Shown: one piece after another, positions 1 to 6,684 of the stretch
Layout: the number at the start of each line of letters is the position of its first letter
Numbering within the stretch: position 1 is the stretch's first letter
Source: CAZRRV01 sp964602735
Lineage (GTDB): Bacteria > Bacillota > Clostridia > Oscillospirales > Acutalibacteraceae
Direction: 5' to 3'
Length of the DNA: 6,838 nt
Assembly (NCBI GenBank): GCA_964602735.1
Contig: CAZRRV010000061.1
Coordinates: forward strand, 1-6,838
Made by a program: the position numbers and the translations under genes
Notes under the pieces: generated by a model
The model's database searches: none
What the model saw: only the letters and a program-made list of their open reading frames with translations
Told to the model about the DNA's origin: nothing

Positions 1-3
1 CGG

Positions 4-765
4 TTATTCCGTCAGGGTTCGGATAAACTCGCCCACCGGGGCGGCGGCGCCGGCGCCGTGTTCCGCCACGATCCGCATAATCGCCGAACCGACTATCACC
101 CCGTCGGCGATTTCGCGCATACGGCGCGCCTGGGCGGGCGTTGAAACGCCGAAACCGATCGCGCACGGAGTATCGGTGCTGCGGCGCACAACCGAAACAA
201 TCGAGCTTAAATCGGTTGTAATTTCGCCGCGCGCGCCGGTTACTCCCAAACTCGACACTATGTATAAAAACCCCTCGGATTCGCCGGCAATCGCGGCAAT
301 TCTGTCGCGCGAGGTAGGCGCCACCATCGAGATCCACTTCACCCCGTGCCTGCGGCACGCCGGCGCGAACTCCTCTTTCTCCTCAAACGGCACATCGGGC
401 AGAATAACGCCGTTTATGCCCTCGCTTTCGCACCTCGCCATAAATCTTTCGGTTCCGTATGAAAAAACGACATTCGCGTAGGTCATAAACACCAGAGGCA
501 CCGACACATCGCGCCTCAATTCCCGCACAAAGCCGAAAATTTTATCGGTGGTAACGCCGCCGCGCAAAGCGCGTTCGTTGGCGCTTTGTATCACCGGCCC
601 CTCGGCGGTAGGATCGGAAAACGGGATGCCGAGTTCAATCAGACCGGCACCGCTGCGCACCGCCTCGCGGACAATTTCCCCCGTCGTCCGCAAATCGGGG
701 TCTCCGCAGGTTATAAAGGGGATAAACACCTTCCCTTTTTCGAAAGCCGATGCGATACTATTCAT
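4..765 (-). CDS. trpA: Tryptophan synthase alpha chain (TrpA)
   Basis: TrpA cleaves indole-3-glycerol phosphate to indole and glyceraldehyde 3-phosphate; indole then passes through a tunnel to TrpB. The 253-aa TIM barrel has FITCGDP (17-23), the catalytic E44 in IELGIPFSDP (43-52), the loop-6 region SSLGVTGARGE (171-181), GFGVS (204-208) and the phosphate-binding VGSAI (225-229). The odd point is SDPTAEGP (50-57): E55 occupies the place of the second catalytic acid, Asp60 of the E. coli and Salmonella enzyme. The charge is kept and the rest looks functional, so loss of activity is not assumed; it may be a lineage form. The ATG overlaps the trpB stop, with GAGGGGAG (780-773) 7 nt upstream. The TAA stop is at 6-4, and any operon terminator is beyond the edge. 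Confidence 0.96.
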   Translation of the reverse strand: MNSIASAFEKGKVFIPFITCGDPDLRTTGEIVREAVRSGAGLIELGIPFSDPTAEGPVIQSANERALRGGVTTDKIFGFVRELRRDVSVPLVFMTYANVVFSYGTERFMARCESEGINGVILPDVPFEEKEEFAPACRRHGVKWISMVAPTSRDRIAAIAGESEGFLYIVSSLGVTGARGEITTDLSSIVSVVRRSTDTPCAIGFGVSTPAQARRMREIADGVIVGSAIMRIVAEHGAGAAAPVGEFIRTLTE

Positions 766-1948
766 GCAAGTTCTCCCCTCTGTAACGCGCGATGGCGGCG
801 CAGTCTTTATCGCCCCTGCCGGAAAGCGTTACGACGATAATTTTGTCGGCGCTCATTTTCGGAGCGACTTTCATTGCGTATGCCACGGCGTGTGCCGATT
901 CTATCGCCGGGATAATCCCCTCGGTTCGGGCAAGGTATTCAAAGGCGTTTACGGCCTCTTCGTCGGTAATCGGGACATATTTCGCTCTTCCGGAATCGTT
1001 AAGCCAGGCGTGCTCGGGGCCCACGCCCGGATAGTCAAGCCCCGCGGAGATCGAATAAACCGGCGCGATCTGCCCGTATTCGTTCTGGCAGAAATACGAC
1101 TTCATACCGTGGAAAATCCCCACTTTGCCGGTGTTCACCGTCGCCGCCGTATCGAAGCTGTCGATTCCTCTCCCCGCCGCCTCGCAGCCGATAAGTTCAA
1201 CCGACGGATCGTTTATGAAATTGTAAAAACTGCCTATTGCGTTTGAACCGCCCCCGACGCAGGCTACGACCGCGTCGGGCAGCCGGCCCTCTTTTTCGAG
1301 TATCTGAGCCTTTGTCTCTTTCGATATAACCGACTGGAAATCCCGTACAATCGTAGGGAAAGGATGAGGCCCCATAACGGAGCCGAGGCAGTAATGGGTA
1401 TCGGCTATGCGGCTCGTCCATTCGCGCATGGCCTCGGATACCGCGTCTTTCAGTGTCGCCGTTCCGGTTTCAACCGGGACGACCGTCGCGCCCAGAAGCC
1501 GCATACGGTAAACATTAAGCGCCTGACGCACGGTATCCTCTTTCCCCATGAAAATAACGCATTCCATTCCCATCAAAGCGGCGGCCGTCGCCGTGGCGAC
1601 CCCGTGCTGGCCGGCTCCCGTTTCGGCTATCAGGCGGGTTTTTCCCATTTTTTTCGCGAGCAGAGCCTGCCCCAGACAGTTGTTTATTTTATGAGCGCCG
1701 GTATGGTTCAAATCCTCGCGCTTCAGATATATTTTCGCCCCGCCGAGATCTTTCGTCATTTTTTCGGCGTAATACAACAGCGACGGCCTTCCGGCGTAAT
1801 CCCTGAAAAGCGCGTCAAGCTCCCCGCAAAATTCGTCGTCGTTTTTGTACCGGTTGTACGCCTCTTCAAGTTCGATAACCGCGTTCATCAGTGTTTCGGG
1901 AATATACTGCCCGCCGTATTCGCCGAATCTGCCGGCTTTATTCGTCAT
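758..1948 (-). CDS. trpB: Tryptophan synthase beta chain (TrpB)
   Basis: TrpB is the PLP enzyme that joins indole, channelled from TrpA, with L-serine to give L-tryptophan. The 396-aa protein has the standard TrpB1-type start GRFGEYGGQYIPETL (6-20). The Schiff-base lysine is K87 in GAHKINN (84-90), the catalytic acid/base is E109 in AETGAGQHG (108-116), and the PLP phosphate loop is GGGSNA (232-237). LDYPGVGPEH (304-313) and LSGRGDKD (375-382) contain the D305 and S377 positions important in characterised enzymes. This form, encoded beside trpA, is the one that works in the alpha2beta2 complex. It starts 15 nt after trpF, with GGAGG (1959-1955) placed well before the ATG. Its TAG stop overlaps trpA by 8 nt (ATGAATAG). 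Confidence 0.98.
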   Translation of the reverse strand: MTNKAGRFGEYGGQYIPETLMNAVIELEEAYNRYKNDDEFCGELDALFRDYAGRPSLLYYAEKMTKDLGGAKIYLKREDLNHTGAHKINNCLGQALLAKKMGKTRLIAETGAGQHGVATATAAALMGMECVIFMGKEDTVRQALNVYRMRLLGATVVPVETGTATLKDAVSEAMREWTSRIADTHYCLGSVMGPHPFPTIVRDFQSVISKETKAQILEKEGRLPDAVVACVGGGSNAIGSFYNFINDPSVELIGCEAAGRGIDSFDTAATVNTGKVGIFHGMKSYFCQNEYGQIAPVYSISAGLDYPGVGPEHAWLNDSGRAKYVPITDEEAVNAFEYLARTEGIIPAIESAHAVAYAMKVAPKMSADKIIVVTLSGRGDKDCAAIARYRGENLHE

Positions 1949-1963
1949 ATTATACCTCCGTTT

Positions 1964-2575
1964 TTATCTTTCGCGATCCGCGCCGCGAACCGCCGAAATA
2001 AAATTGCCCGCCAGTGTGAAATCTTTTTTGCCGTCGCGCTCTATGCCGCCGCTCACATCTACGGCATAAGGGCGCAGCATACGAACCGCCTCGGCGGCGT
2101 TGCCGGCGTTAAGCCCCCCGGCGAGGAAAAATTCCCGTTTGACTTTTTTCGCAATTTCCCACGGAAAGGTTTTCCCGCATCCGGCTCCCGCGTCGAGCAG
2201 CACATAATCGGCGGCGCTGTTCTCCGCTCTTGCCGCGTCTTCCTCTCCGGCGATTATAAACGCCTTTATAATCTCGCGCCCGGAAAGTTTTTTAACCTCG
2301 CGAATATAGGCGTCGTCTTCGTCGCCGTGAAGCTGCGCCGCATCGATCACCCCCGAAACGAGCAGACGCGCCACGGTGTCCGGCTCTTCGTTGATAAACA
2401 CTCCCACCGCGGTTATTCCCGGGTTCAGCAGTTTTTTCAGTTTTGCAGCCTCTCCGTGCGGAATATAACGCCTTCGCCCTTTCACAAACACGAACCCTAT
2501 GTATTCCGGGTTAAGCCTGTTCGCGATATCGATGTCGGCGGCGCTTCGCAACCCGCAGAACTTTATTTTAGTCAT
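1964..2575 (-). CDS. trpF: Phosphoribosylanthranilate isomerase (TrpF)
   Basis: TrpF performs the Amadori rearrangement of N-(5-phosphoribosyl)anthranilate to the substrate of TrpC. The small TIM barrel of 203 aa has the usual length. The general base C7 is in IKFCGL (4-9), the general acid D128 in LLDAG (126-130), and R36 falls in the RRRYI segment (34-38). VGVFIN (57-62), QLHGDE (81-86), AGGLN (152-156) and DVSGGIE (173-179) are standard motifs; the last has Gly where many homologues have a second Ser. The start ATG overlaps the trpC stop (ATGA, 2575-2572) and has the strong ribosome binding site GGGAGGAGA (2586-2578). In pathway order TrpF acts before TrpC, although its gene comes after it, as in many trp operons. 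Confidence 0.96.
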   Translation of the reverse strand: MTKIKFCGLRSAADIDIANRLNPEYIGFVFVKGRRRYIPHGEAAKLKKLLNPGITAVGVFINEEPDTVARLLVSGVIDAAQLHGDEDDAYIREVKKLSGREIIKAFIIAGEEDAARAENSAADYVLLDAGAGCGKTFPWEIAKKVKREFFLAGGLNAGNAAEAVRMLRPYAVDVSGGIERDGKKDFTLAGNFISAVRGADRER

Positions 2576-3387
2576 ACTCTCCTCCCGGGATTTCGCGGCA
2601 GAGCGGATTTGAGTTCGCGCAGTTTCGCGGCCTTGTCGGCGGCGCGCATCATCGCCTCGCCCACGAGCACCGCGTCGGCGCCCGCGTTTGCCATGGCCCG
2701 TGCGTCCTCCGCCGTGTTGATCCCGCTTTCCGCCACAAAGATCACCTCCGGCGGAACTTTGTCGCGAAGTCTGCGGCAGTTCCCCGTGTCTACCGAAAAA
2801 TCCTTAAGGTTGCGGTTGTTTACCCCGATAATTCTCGCGCCGGCGTTCAGCGCCGTTTCTATTTCCGCCGCGTCGTGCGTTTCAACCAAAGCGGAAAGCC
2901 CGAGACTGTCGCAAATCTCTATGTATTTTTTCAGCTCGGCGGGTTCGGTTACGGCGCAGATTAACAGCACCGCGGCCGCGCCTAAAATGCGCGCCGTATA
3001 AATCATATACCCGTCTACCGTAAAATCCTTGCGCAGACAGGGCAGAGAAACCGCTTCGGAAATTTCGCTTAAATAACGGTCGCTGCCCAAAAACCGGCTC
3101 GGCTCGGTTAAAACCGACACCGCGTCGGCTCCCGCCGTCTCGTATTCTTTCGCAATATCGATATAATGAAATTCGGGATCGATTATTCCCTTTGAGGGGG
3201 AGGCTTTTTTACATTCGCATATAAATGAAAGCCCCGGCTTTTTCAGCGCCGTCTCGAAGGGGAAACCGTCGATTTTAAGCGCGAGCGCCTCCGCCTTTAC
3301 CGCGGCGTCGGGTTTTTGCGCTCTTTCTTTCGCCACCCGCGCCCTCGCGCTCTCGGCCAGCCCGTCGAGAACCGTAAACCCGCTCAC
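2572..3387 (-). CDS. trpC: Indole-3-glycerol-phosphate synthase (TrpC)
   Basis: TrpC decarboxylates and cyclises 1-(o-carboxyphenylamino)-1-deoxyribulose 5-phosphate to indole-3-glycerol phosphate on a TIM barrel. The 271-aa protein has the expected catalytic set: E58 and K60 in CECKKASPSKG (57-67) with S63, K120 in LRKDF (118-122), E169 in VETH (168-171), N190 and R192 in GVNNRNL (188-194), and E220-S221 in AESGI (219-223). The phosphate-binding end is LVGEAMM (241-247). It is not fused to TrpF, unlike the E. coli protein. It starts with GTG at 3387, overlapping the trpD stop as GTGA. No ATG lies nearby in frame, and the ribosome binding site is poor (AAGG very close, GGAAAG farther off), so translation is probably coupled to trpD. 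It ends in an ATGA overlap with trpF. Confidence 0.96.
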   Translation of the reverse strand: MSGFTVLDGLAESARARVAKERAQKPDAAVKAEALALKIDGFPFETALKKPGLSFICECKKASPSKGIIDPEFHYIDIAKEYETAGADAVSVLTEPSRFLGSDRYLSEISEAVSLPCLRKDFTVDGYMIYTARILGAAAVLLICAVTEPAELKKYIEICDSLGLSALVETHDAAEIETALNAGARIIGVNNRNLKDFSVDTGNCRRLRDKVPPEVIFVAESGINTAEDARAMANAGADAVLVGEAMMRAADKAAKLRELKSALPRNPGRRV

Positions 3388-4406
3388 GCCTTTTTATTGC
3401 TTTCCGCGATAAAGCGTTCGAGAGTTTCGGTCGCTTTCCCGGAATCGATCAGTTCCGCCGCCAGCTCGACGCCGCTTTCGATACTCTCCGCTTTTCCCGC
3501 TATATACAGCGCGGCGCCGGCGTTAAGCAGCACGGCGTTCCTCCTGCCGCCTTTTTCGCCGTTTAAGACGCTTCGCGTTATTTCGGCGTTTTCGGCGGGT
3601 GTGCCGCCCGCGATATCCGATTTTTTACAGCGCTCAAGGCCGAAATCCTCCGGCTGTATTTCGTAAGTTTTATACCATCCGTCCCGGCATTCGCAGACAA
3701 ACGTCGGCGCGCTTGCGGAAATTTCGTCCATTCTGTCGCGCCCGTATACAACCATGGCGCGGCGGACACCCAAGTCGGTCAGCACTTCGGCGAGCGGGCG
3801 GACAAGGCGCTCGTCGTAAACCCCCAGCAGCTGCGTTTCGGGGCGGCCGGGATTCGCGAGCGGCCCCAGAATATTGAACACGGTGCGAATGCCGAGCTCT
3901 TTGCGTATCGCGCCGACATATTTCATCGAAGTGTGGTACTTTTGCGCGAAAAAGAAACATATTCCGACGGTGTTCAGAAGGTTTACGCAAAGTTGCGGAT
4001 CCTCGTCGATATTTACGCCGAGCGCTTCGAGGCAGTCGGCCGCGCCGCAGGCCGAAGACGCCGCGCGGTTGCCGTGCTTCGCCACCCTTGCTCCGCCGGC
4101 CGCCGCCACAATCGCCGATGTCGTAGAAATATTGAATGTGTTTGAATGGTCGCCCCCGGTGCCGACGATTTCAAGCAGCCCCTCCCCGGCGTTTACCGGC
4201 ACGGCATATTCGCGCATCGCCGCCGCGCATCCCACGATTTCGCTGATGGTTTCGGATCCCGCGCTTTTCGTCGACAGTGCCGACAGGAACGCCGCGTTTT
4301 GCGTCGGCGTGGTTTCCCCGTTCATAATTTCGCTCATTACGGCGTATGCCTCGTCGTAGGTTAAATCCTGTTTGTCGACAATTTTGAAAATAGCCTCTTT
4401 AATCAT
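3384..4406 (-). CDS. trpD: Anthranilate phosphoribosyltransferase (TrpD)
   Basis: TrpD transfers the phosphoribosyl group of PRPP to anthranilate, giving N-(5-phosphoribosyl)anthranilate. The protein is 340 aa, a typical full length. An N-terminal helical part precedes the PRPP-binding GTGGD (82-86), the NIST segment (92-95), KHGNR (110-114), and an anthranilate-site stretch AIRKELGIRT (166-175) ending in GPLANP (181-186). The metal-binding Asp-Glu pair is D227-E228. It is the stand-alone type, without the TrpG fusion known in enterobacteria. The ATG lies 3 nt after the trpG stop, with GGGAG (4422-4418) upstream at a rather long spacing of 11 nt. The gene ends in TGA that overlaps the trpC GTG start. 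Confidence 0.97.
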   Translation of the reverse strand: MIKEAIFKIVDKQDLTYDEAYAVMSEIMNGETTPTQNAAFLSALSTKSAGSETISEIVGCAAAMREYAVPVNAGEGLLEIVGTGGDHSNTFNISTTSAIVAAAGGARVAKHGNRAASSACGAADCLEALGVNIDEDPQLCVNLLNTVGICFFFAQKYHTSMKYVGAIRKELGIRTVFNILGPLANPGRPETQLLGVYDERLVRPLAEVLTDLGVRRAMVVYGRDRMDEISASAPTFVCECRDGWYKTYEIQPEDFGLERCKKSDIAGGTPAENAEITRSVLNGEKGGRRNAVLLNAGAALYIAGKAESIESGVELAAELIDSGKATETLERFIAESNKKA

Positions 4407-4409
4407 TTT

Positions 4410-4982
4410 TTACACATCTCCCAAAACAAAATTTTCAAGCATCCGCTTACCGTCGGGCGTGAGTATCGATTCGGGGTGGAACTGTACCCCGTAAACGGAA
4501 TATTTTACATGGCGCACCGCCATAATCTCGCCGTCGTCGGTCCGCGCCGTAACCGCGAGTTCCCCGGGCAGTGTATCGCCGTCCGCCGCGAGGGAATGGT
4601 ACCTCCCGACCGGAACCTCGCCGGGGCATCCGCAAAACAGGGGGCAGGATGTATCGAGCTTCGCGATCGACTGCTTGCCGTGCATAAGTGTTTTCGCGTA
4701 GGTTATAACCCCGCCGTAAGCCGCGCAGATCGCCTGATGCCCGAGGCATACGCCCAGAATCGGGATTTTTCCGCCAAGTTCTTTTACCGCCCGCACCGTT
4801 ACCCCGGCGTCCTCCGGCCTGCCGGGCCCGGGCGACAGCACAAGCCGCGACGGATTGAGATCCGCGATTTCATCAACCGTTACCGCGTCGTTCCTTACCA
4901 CCTTTATGTCGGGAGTAATCTCGCCGATCATCTGGTATAAATTATACGAAAAACTGTCGTAATTATCAATAATCAAAATCAT
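4410..4982 (-). CDS. trpG: Anthranilate synthase component II, glutamine amidotransferase (TrpG)
   Basis: This 190-aa class I glutamine amidotransferase hydrolyses glutamine and passes ammonia to TrpE. The sequence shows IIDNYDSFSYNL near the N terminus, the oxyanion-region PGPG (51-54), the nucleophile C79 in GVCLGHQ (77-83), and the catalytic H169 and E171 in FHPES (168-172). HGKQS (101-105) is a motif typical of TrpG/PabA. It is a stand-alone subunit, not fused to trpE or trpD, and its length is normal. Its ATG overlaps the trpE stop (ATGA, 4982-4979), and the ribosome binding site there is weak, so translational coupling that balances the two subunits is likely. In some Firmicutes one such subunit also serves PabB in folate synthesis; the sequence cannot show whether that holds here. 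Confidence 0.97.
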   Translation of the reverse strand: MILIIDNYDSFSYNLYQMIGEITPDIKVVRNDAVTVDEIADLNPSRLVLSPGPGRPEDAGVTVRAVKELGGKIPILGVCLGHQAICAAYGGVITYAKTLMHGKQSIAKLDTSCPLFCGCPGEVPVGRYHSLAADGDTLPGELAVTARTDDGEIMAVRHVKYSVYGVQFHPESILTPDGKRMLENFVLGDV

Positions 4983-6445
4983 AATTCAGCCCCGCTCGCG
5001 CCGCGCAGCGCCTCAATAACCGCCTTTGCCTTGTTTACGCATTCGTTGAACTCGTTTTCCGGGACGCTGTCGGCGACTATCCCCGCGCCGCTCCGCACAA
5101 AAACCTTTCCGTTTTTCAGATACGCTATTCTTATTGCTATGCAGGTATCCATATTGCCGGCAAAGTCGATATATCCTATCGCCCCGCCGTAAATTCCCCG
5201 CTTGTTGTTTTCGATTTCGTCGATCAGCCGGCAGGCGCGGATTTTCGGCGCCCCCGAAAGGGTTCCCGCCGGCAGAACGGCGGCTATGGCGTCGAGCGCG
5301 TCGCAATCGTCGCGTATTTCACCGCGCACGGTCGAACCCAGGTGCATAACGTGCGAAAATCTTTCCACTTCACGCAGCTTTTCAACCCGCACGGTGCCGA
5401 ATTTGCTGATCTTCCCGAGATCGTTCCTCCCGAGATCGACCAGCATATTATGCTCCGCGAGTTCTTTCCCGTCGGCCGTGAGCTCCCGCTCGAGCGCCTT
5501 GTCTTCCGCGGGGGTCGCGCCGCGCGGTCTCGTTCCCGCGAGCGGGAAAGTATGCAGCACCCCGTCGCGCAGTTTTACAAGCGTTTCCGGCGAGGCGCCC
5601 GCCACCTCCACGTCGGTGCCGTAAAAATAGAACATATACGGCGACGGATTCCCCGCCCGCAACATTCGGTAGGTGTTAAGCAGGCTGCCCTCGAACGGGG
5701 CGCCGAATCTGTTTGAAAGCACTATCTGGAAAATATCGCCCTCGCGGATATGGTATTTCGCCCGCTCCACCATCTCGCAGTAGCGTTCTTTGGTAAACAG
5801 CGGGGTTATATCGCCTAACAGTCTGCCCCCCGGCTCGCCGTCCGCTCTGTTTTCGCGCAAAAGCGCGATCGTGCTTTCAAGCTCCTCAACGGCCCTCGCG
5901 TAAGAAACCTCGATATTCTCAAGCGGCATGTTGACGGTAAGAATGATTTTCTGGCGCAAATTATCGAAAGCTATAACTTTATCGAACAGCATTAAATCGA
6001 CATCGCGGAACCCCTCACTGTCGTTCGCCGCGCAACCGACCGACGGCTCGGTGTATTTTATGTAGTCATAAGAAAAATAGCCCACAAGTCCGCCCGTAAA
6101 CGGCGGAAGGTACGCCATAGCCGGGCTTTTATACTCCGCCAGAACGCCGCGCAGGTATTCGGCGGGGCTGTCCGCCTCCACGGGTACGCCGTCGGAATAA
6201 ATTTTACCGTCGATACAGGTTATTTCACGTTTCGGATCGTAACCCAGAAACGAATACCGCCCCCATGTCTCCTGCGGCTGCGCGCTTTCAAGCAAATAGC
6301 AGTGCCGCGACACGCTTTTCAGCGTTTTAAGAACCGTTACGGGAGTGTAGCAGTCGGAAAACAGTTCGCAACTGATCGGCACCGCCCTGTATTCGCCGGT
6401 TCCCGCAATTTCTTTTACCGTTTCGATGCCGGGCCGTATTTCCAT
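4979..6445 (-). CDS. trpE: Anthranilate synthase component I (TrpE)
   Basis: This is the large subunit of anthranilate synthase (488 aa, normal length). It converts chorismate to anthranilate using ammonia supplied by TrpG, the committed cytoplasmic step of the pathway. The N-terminal domain carries LLES (51-54), part of the tryptophan feedback site in characterised enzymes, and NPSPYMFY (266-273) is also conserved. The chorismate-binding domain shows GASPE (283-287), PLAGTRPRG (301-309), LVDLGRND (335-342), MHLGS (367-371), PAGTLSGAPK (392-401), GGAIGY (420-425) and RSGAGIVADS (451-460). Alanine in PLAGTR, where aminodeoxychorismate synthase PabB has lysine, argues for TrpE over PabB. The frame stays open upstream to a GTG at 6556, but that GTG lies in the T-box and the 37 extra codons run through the terminator. 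ATG 6445 with its upstream AGGAAAGGA is therefore chosen. The TGA stop overlaps the trpG start as ATGA. Confidence 0.97.
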   Translation of the reverse strand: MEIRPGIETVKEIAGTGEYRAVPISCELFSDCYTPVTVLKTLKSVSRHCYLLESAQPQETWGRYSFLGYDPKREITCIDGKIYSDGVPVEADSPAEYLRGVLAEYKSPAMAYLPPFTGGLVGYFSYDYIKYTEPSVGCAANDSEGFRDVDLMLFDKVIAFDNLRQKIILTVNMPLENIEVSYARAVEELESTIALLRENRADGEPGGRLLGDITPLFTKERYCEMVERAKYHIREGDIFQIVLSNRFGAPFEGSLLNTYRMLRAGNPSPYMFYFYGTDVEVAGASPETLVKLRDGVLHTFPLAGTRPRGATPAEDKALERELTADGKELAEHNMLVDLGRNDLGKISKFGTVRVEKLREVERFSHVMHLGSTVRGEIRDDCDALDAIAAVLPAGTLSGAPKIRACRLIDEIENNKRGIYGGAIGYIDFAGNMDTCIAIRIAYLKNGKVFVRSGAGIVADSVPENEFNECVNKAKAVIEALRGASGAEL

Positions 6446-6455
6446 CGCTTTGCCG

Positions 6456-6464
6456 TCCTTTCCT
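6456..6464 (-). promoter_or_regulatory. Ribosome binding site that fixes the trpE start
   Basis: On the minus strand AGGAAAGGA (6464-6456) lies 10 nt before the ATG at 6445-6443. It sits downstream of the attenuator's U tract, so it is only transcribed when the terminator is read through. It supports ATG 6445 as the trpE start over the longer reading frame beginning with GTG inside the T-box at 6556. Confidence 0.8.
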
Positions 6465-6489
6465 TTTGCGCGTAACCCGCGCGGGGCAT

Positions 6490-6531
6490 AAACAAAACGC
6501 CCCCGACAGATTGAATTTTCTGCCAAGGACG
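6490..6531 (-). terminator. Intrinsic attenuator terminator of the trp leader
   Basis: A 13-bp hairpin forms between CGUCCUUGGCAGA (6531-6519) and UCUGUCGGGGGCG (6510-6498), with an 8-nt loop and several G-U pairs. It is followed directly by the U-rich tract UUUUGUUU (6497-6490). Its 5' arm contains the CGUCCUUG used by the antiterminator. This is the expected off-state when tRNA(Trp) is charged: transcription stops about 45 nt before the trpE start codon. The many G-U pairs may make the hairpin moderate in strength and easier for the antiterminator to outcompete; that last point is inference. Confidence 0.93.
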
Positions 6532-6560
6532 AATAATCGCTTATCCGCGGTGCCACCTTG
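6524..6560 (-). promoter_or_regulatory. T-box antiterminator element
   Basis: On the minus strand CAAGG (6560-6556) pairs with CCUUG (6528-6524), and GCG (6548-6546) pairs with CGU (6531-6529). This leaves the seven-base bulge UGGCACC (6555-6549) and a 14-nt loop, which is the canonical T-box antiterminator shape. The first four bulge bases, UGGC, are complementary to a tRNA 3' end GCCA. Bacterial tRNA(Trp) carries G at the discriminator position, so the bulge agrees with the UGG specifier. The 3' half (6531-6524) is shared with the terminator, so only one of the two structures can form. Confidence 0.95.
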
Positions 6561-6677
6561 CGTTCACGGGACTGCCGTGCACTTTGCGGGGTACAGCCAT
6601 ACCCCCGGGCAACTTACGGGCACCCGTTTCCGTCGCGGCTTAATCTGCCATACGGCATTTTACCGCGCCCTCGGCGG

Positions 6678-6684
6678 TCCATTT
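6678..6684 (-). promoter_or_regulatory. Specifier loop of the T-box, Trp codon UGG
   Basis: The 3' side of the internal loop between the two stem I helices reads AAAUGGA on the minus strand. The 5' side is AGAUAAA (6753-6747). UGG at 6681-6679, followed by a purine, sits where T-box RNAs carry the codon that pairs with the tRNA anticodon, so the RNA should read tRNA(Trp) (anticodon CCA). This agrees with the downstream genes, all of which make tryptophan. The helices on both sides (7 bp above, 4 bp below) fix the loop position well. Confidence 0.92.

Noticed and set aside
548..1246. A 232-codon open frame on the plus strand.
   Set aside because: It is antisense to trpA and trpB with no recognisable motif; judged a shadow frame.
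1949..1954. TATAAT directly upstream of trpB on the minus strand, as a possible internal promoter.
   Set aside because: The 17-bp-spaced upstream hexamer is ATCGCG, nothing like TTGACA, and the bases are simply the spacer between the GGAGG site and the ATG.
1364..3001. A 545-codon open frame on the plus strand.
   Set aside because: It lies antisense to trpB, trpF and trpC, matches no protein family I recognise, and is a typical shadow of GC-rich codon bias. The opposite-strand genes are certain.
4020..4077. TrpD segment after KHGNR reads SSACGAAD rather than the SSKSGSAD-like form, as possible loss of a binding residue.
   Set aside because: This part varies among characterised TrpD proteins, and the PRPP and metal motifs are intact, so it gives no reason to doubt function.
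4410..6445. trpE and trpG as the folate genes pabB and pabA.
   Set aside because: TrpE has Ala in PLAGTR instead of the PabB lysine and keeps LLES, and both genes head a complete trp operon behind a Trp T-box.
6541..6600. A 19-codon reading frame on the minus strand in the leader, ATG 6600 to TAA 6541, containing one Trp codon; possible attenuation leader peptide.
   Set aside because: Its single TGG is the invariant T-box bulge, the ATG lies in a hairpin loop without a well-spaced ribosome binding site, and there is no run of Trp codons. The T-box explains the conservation.
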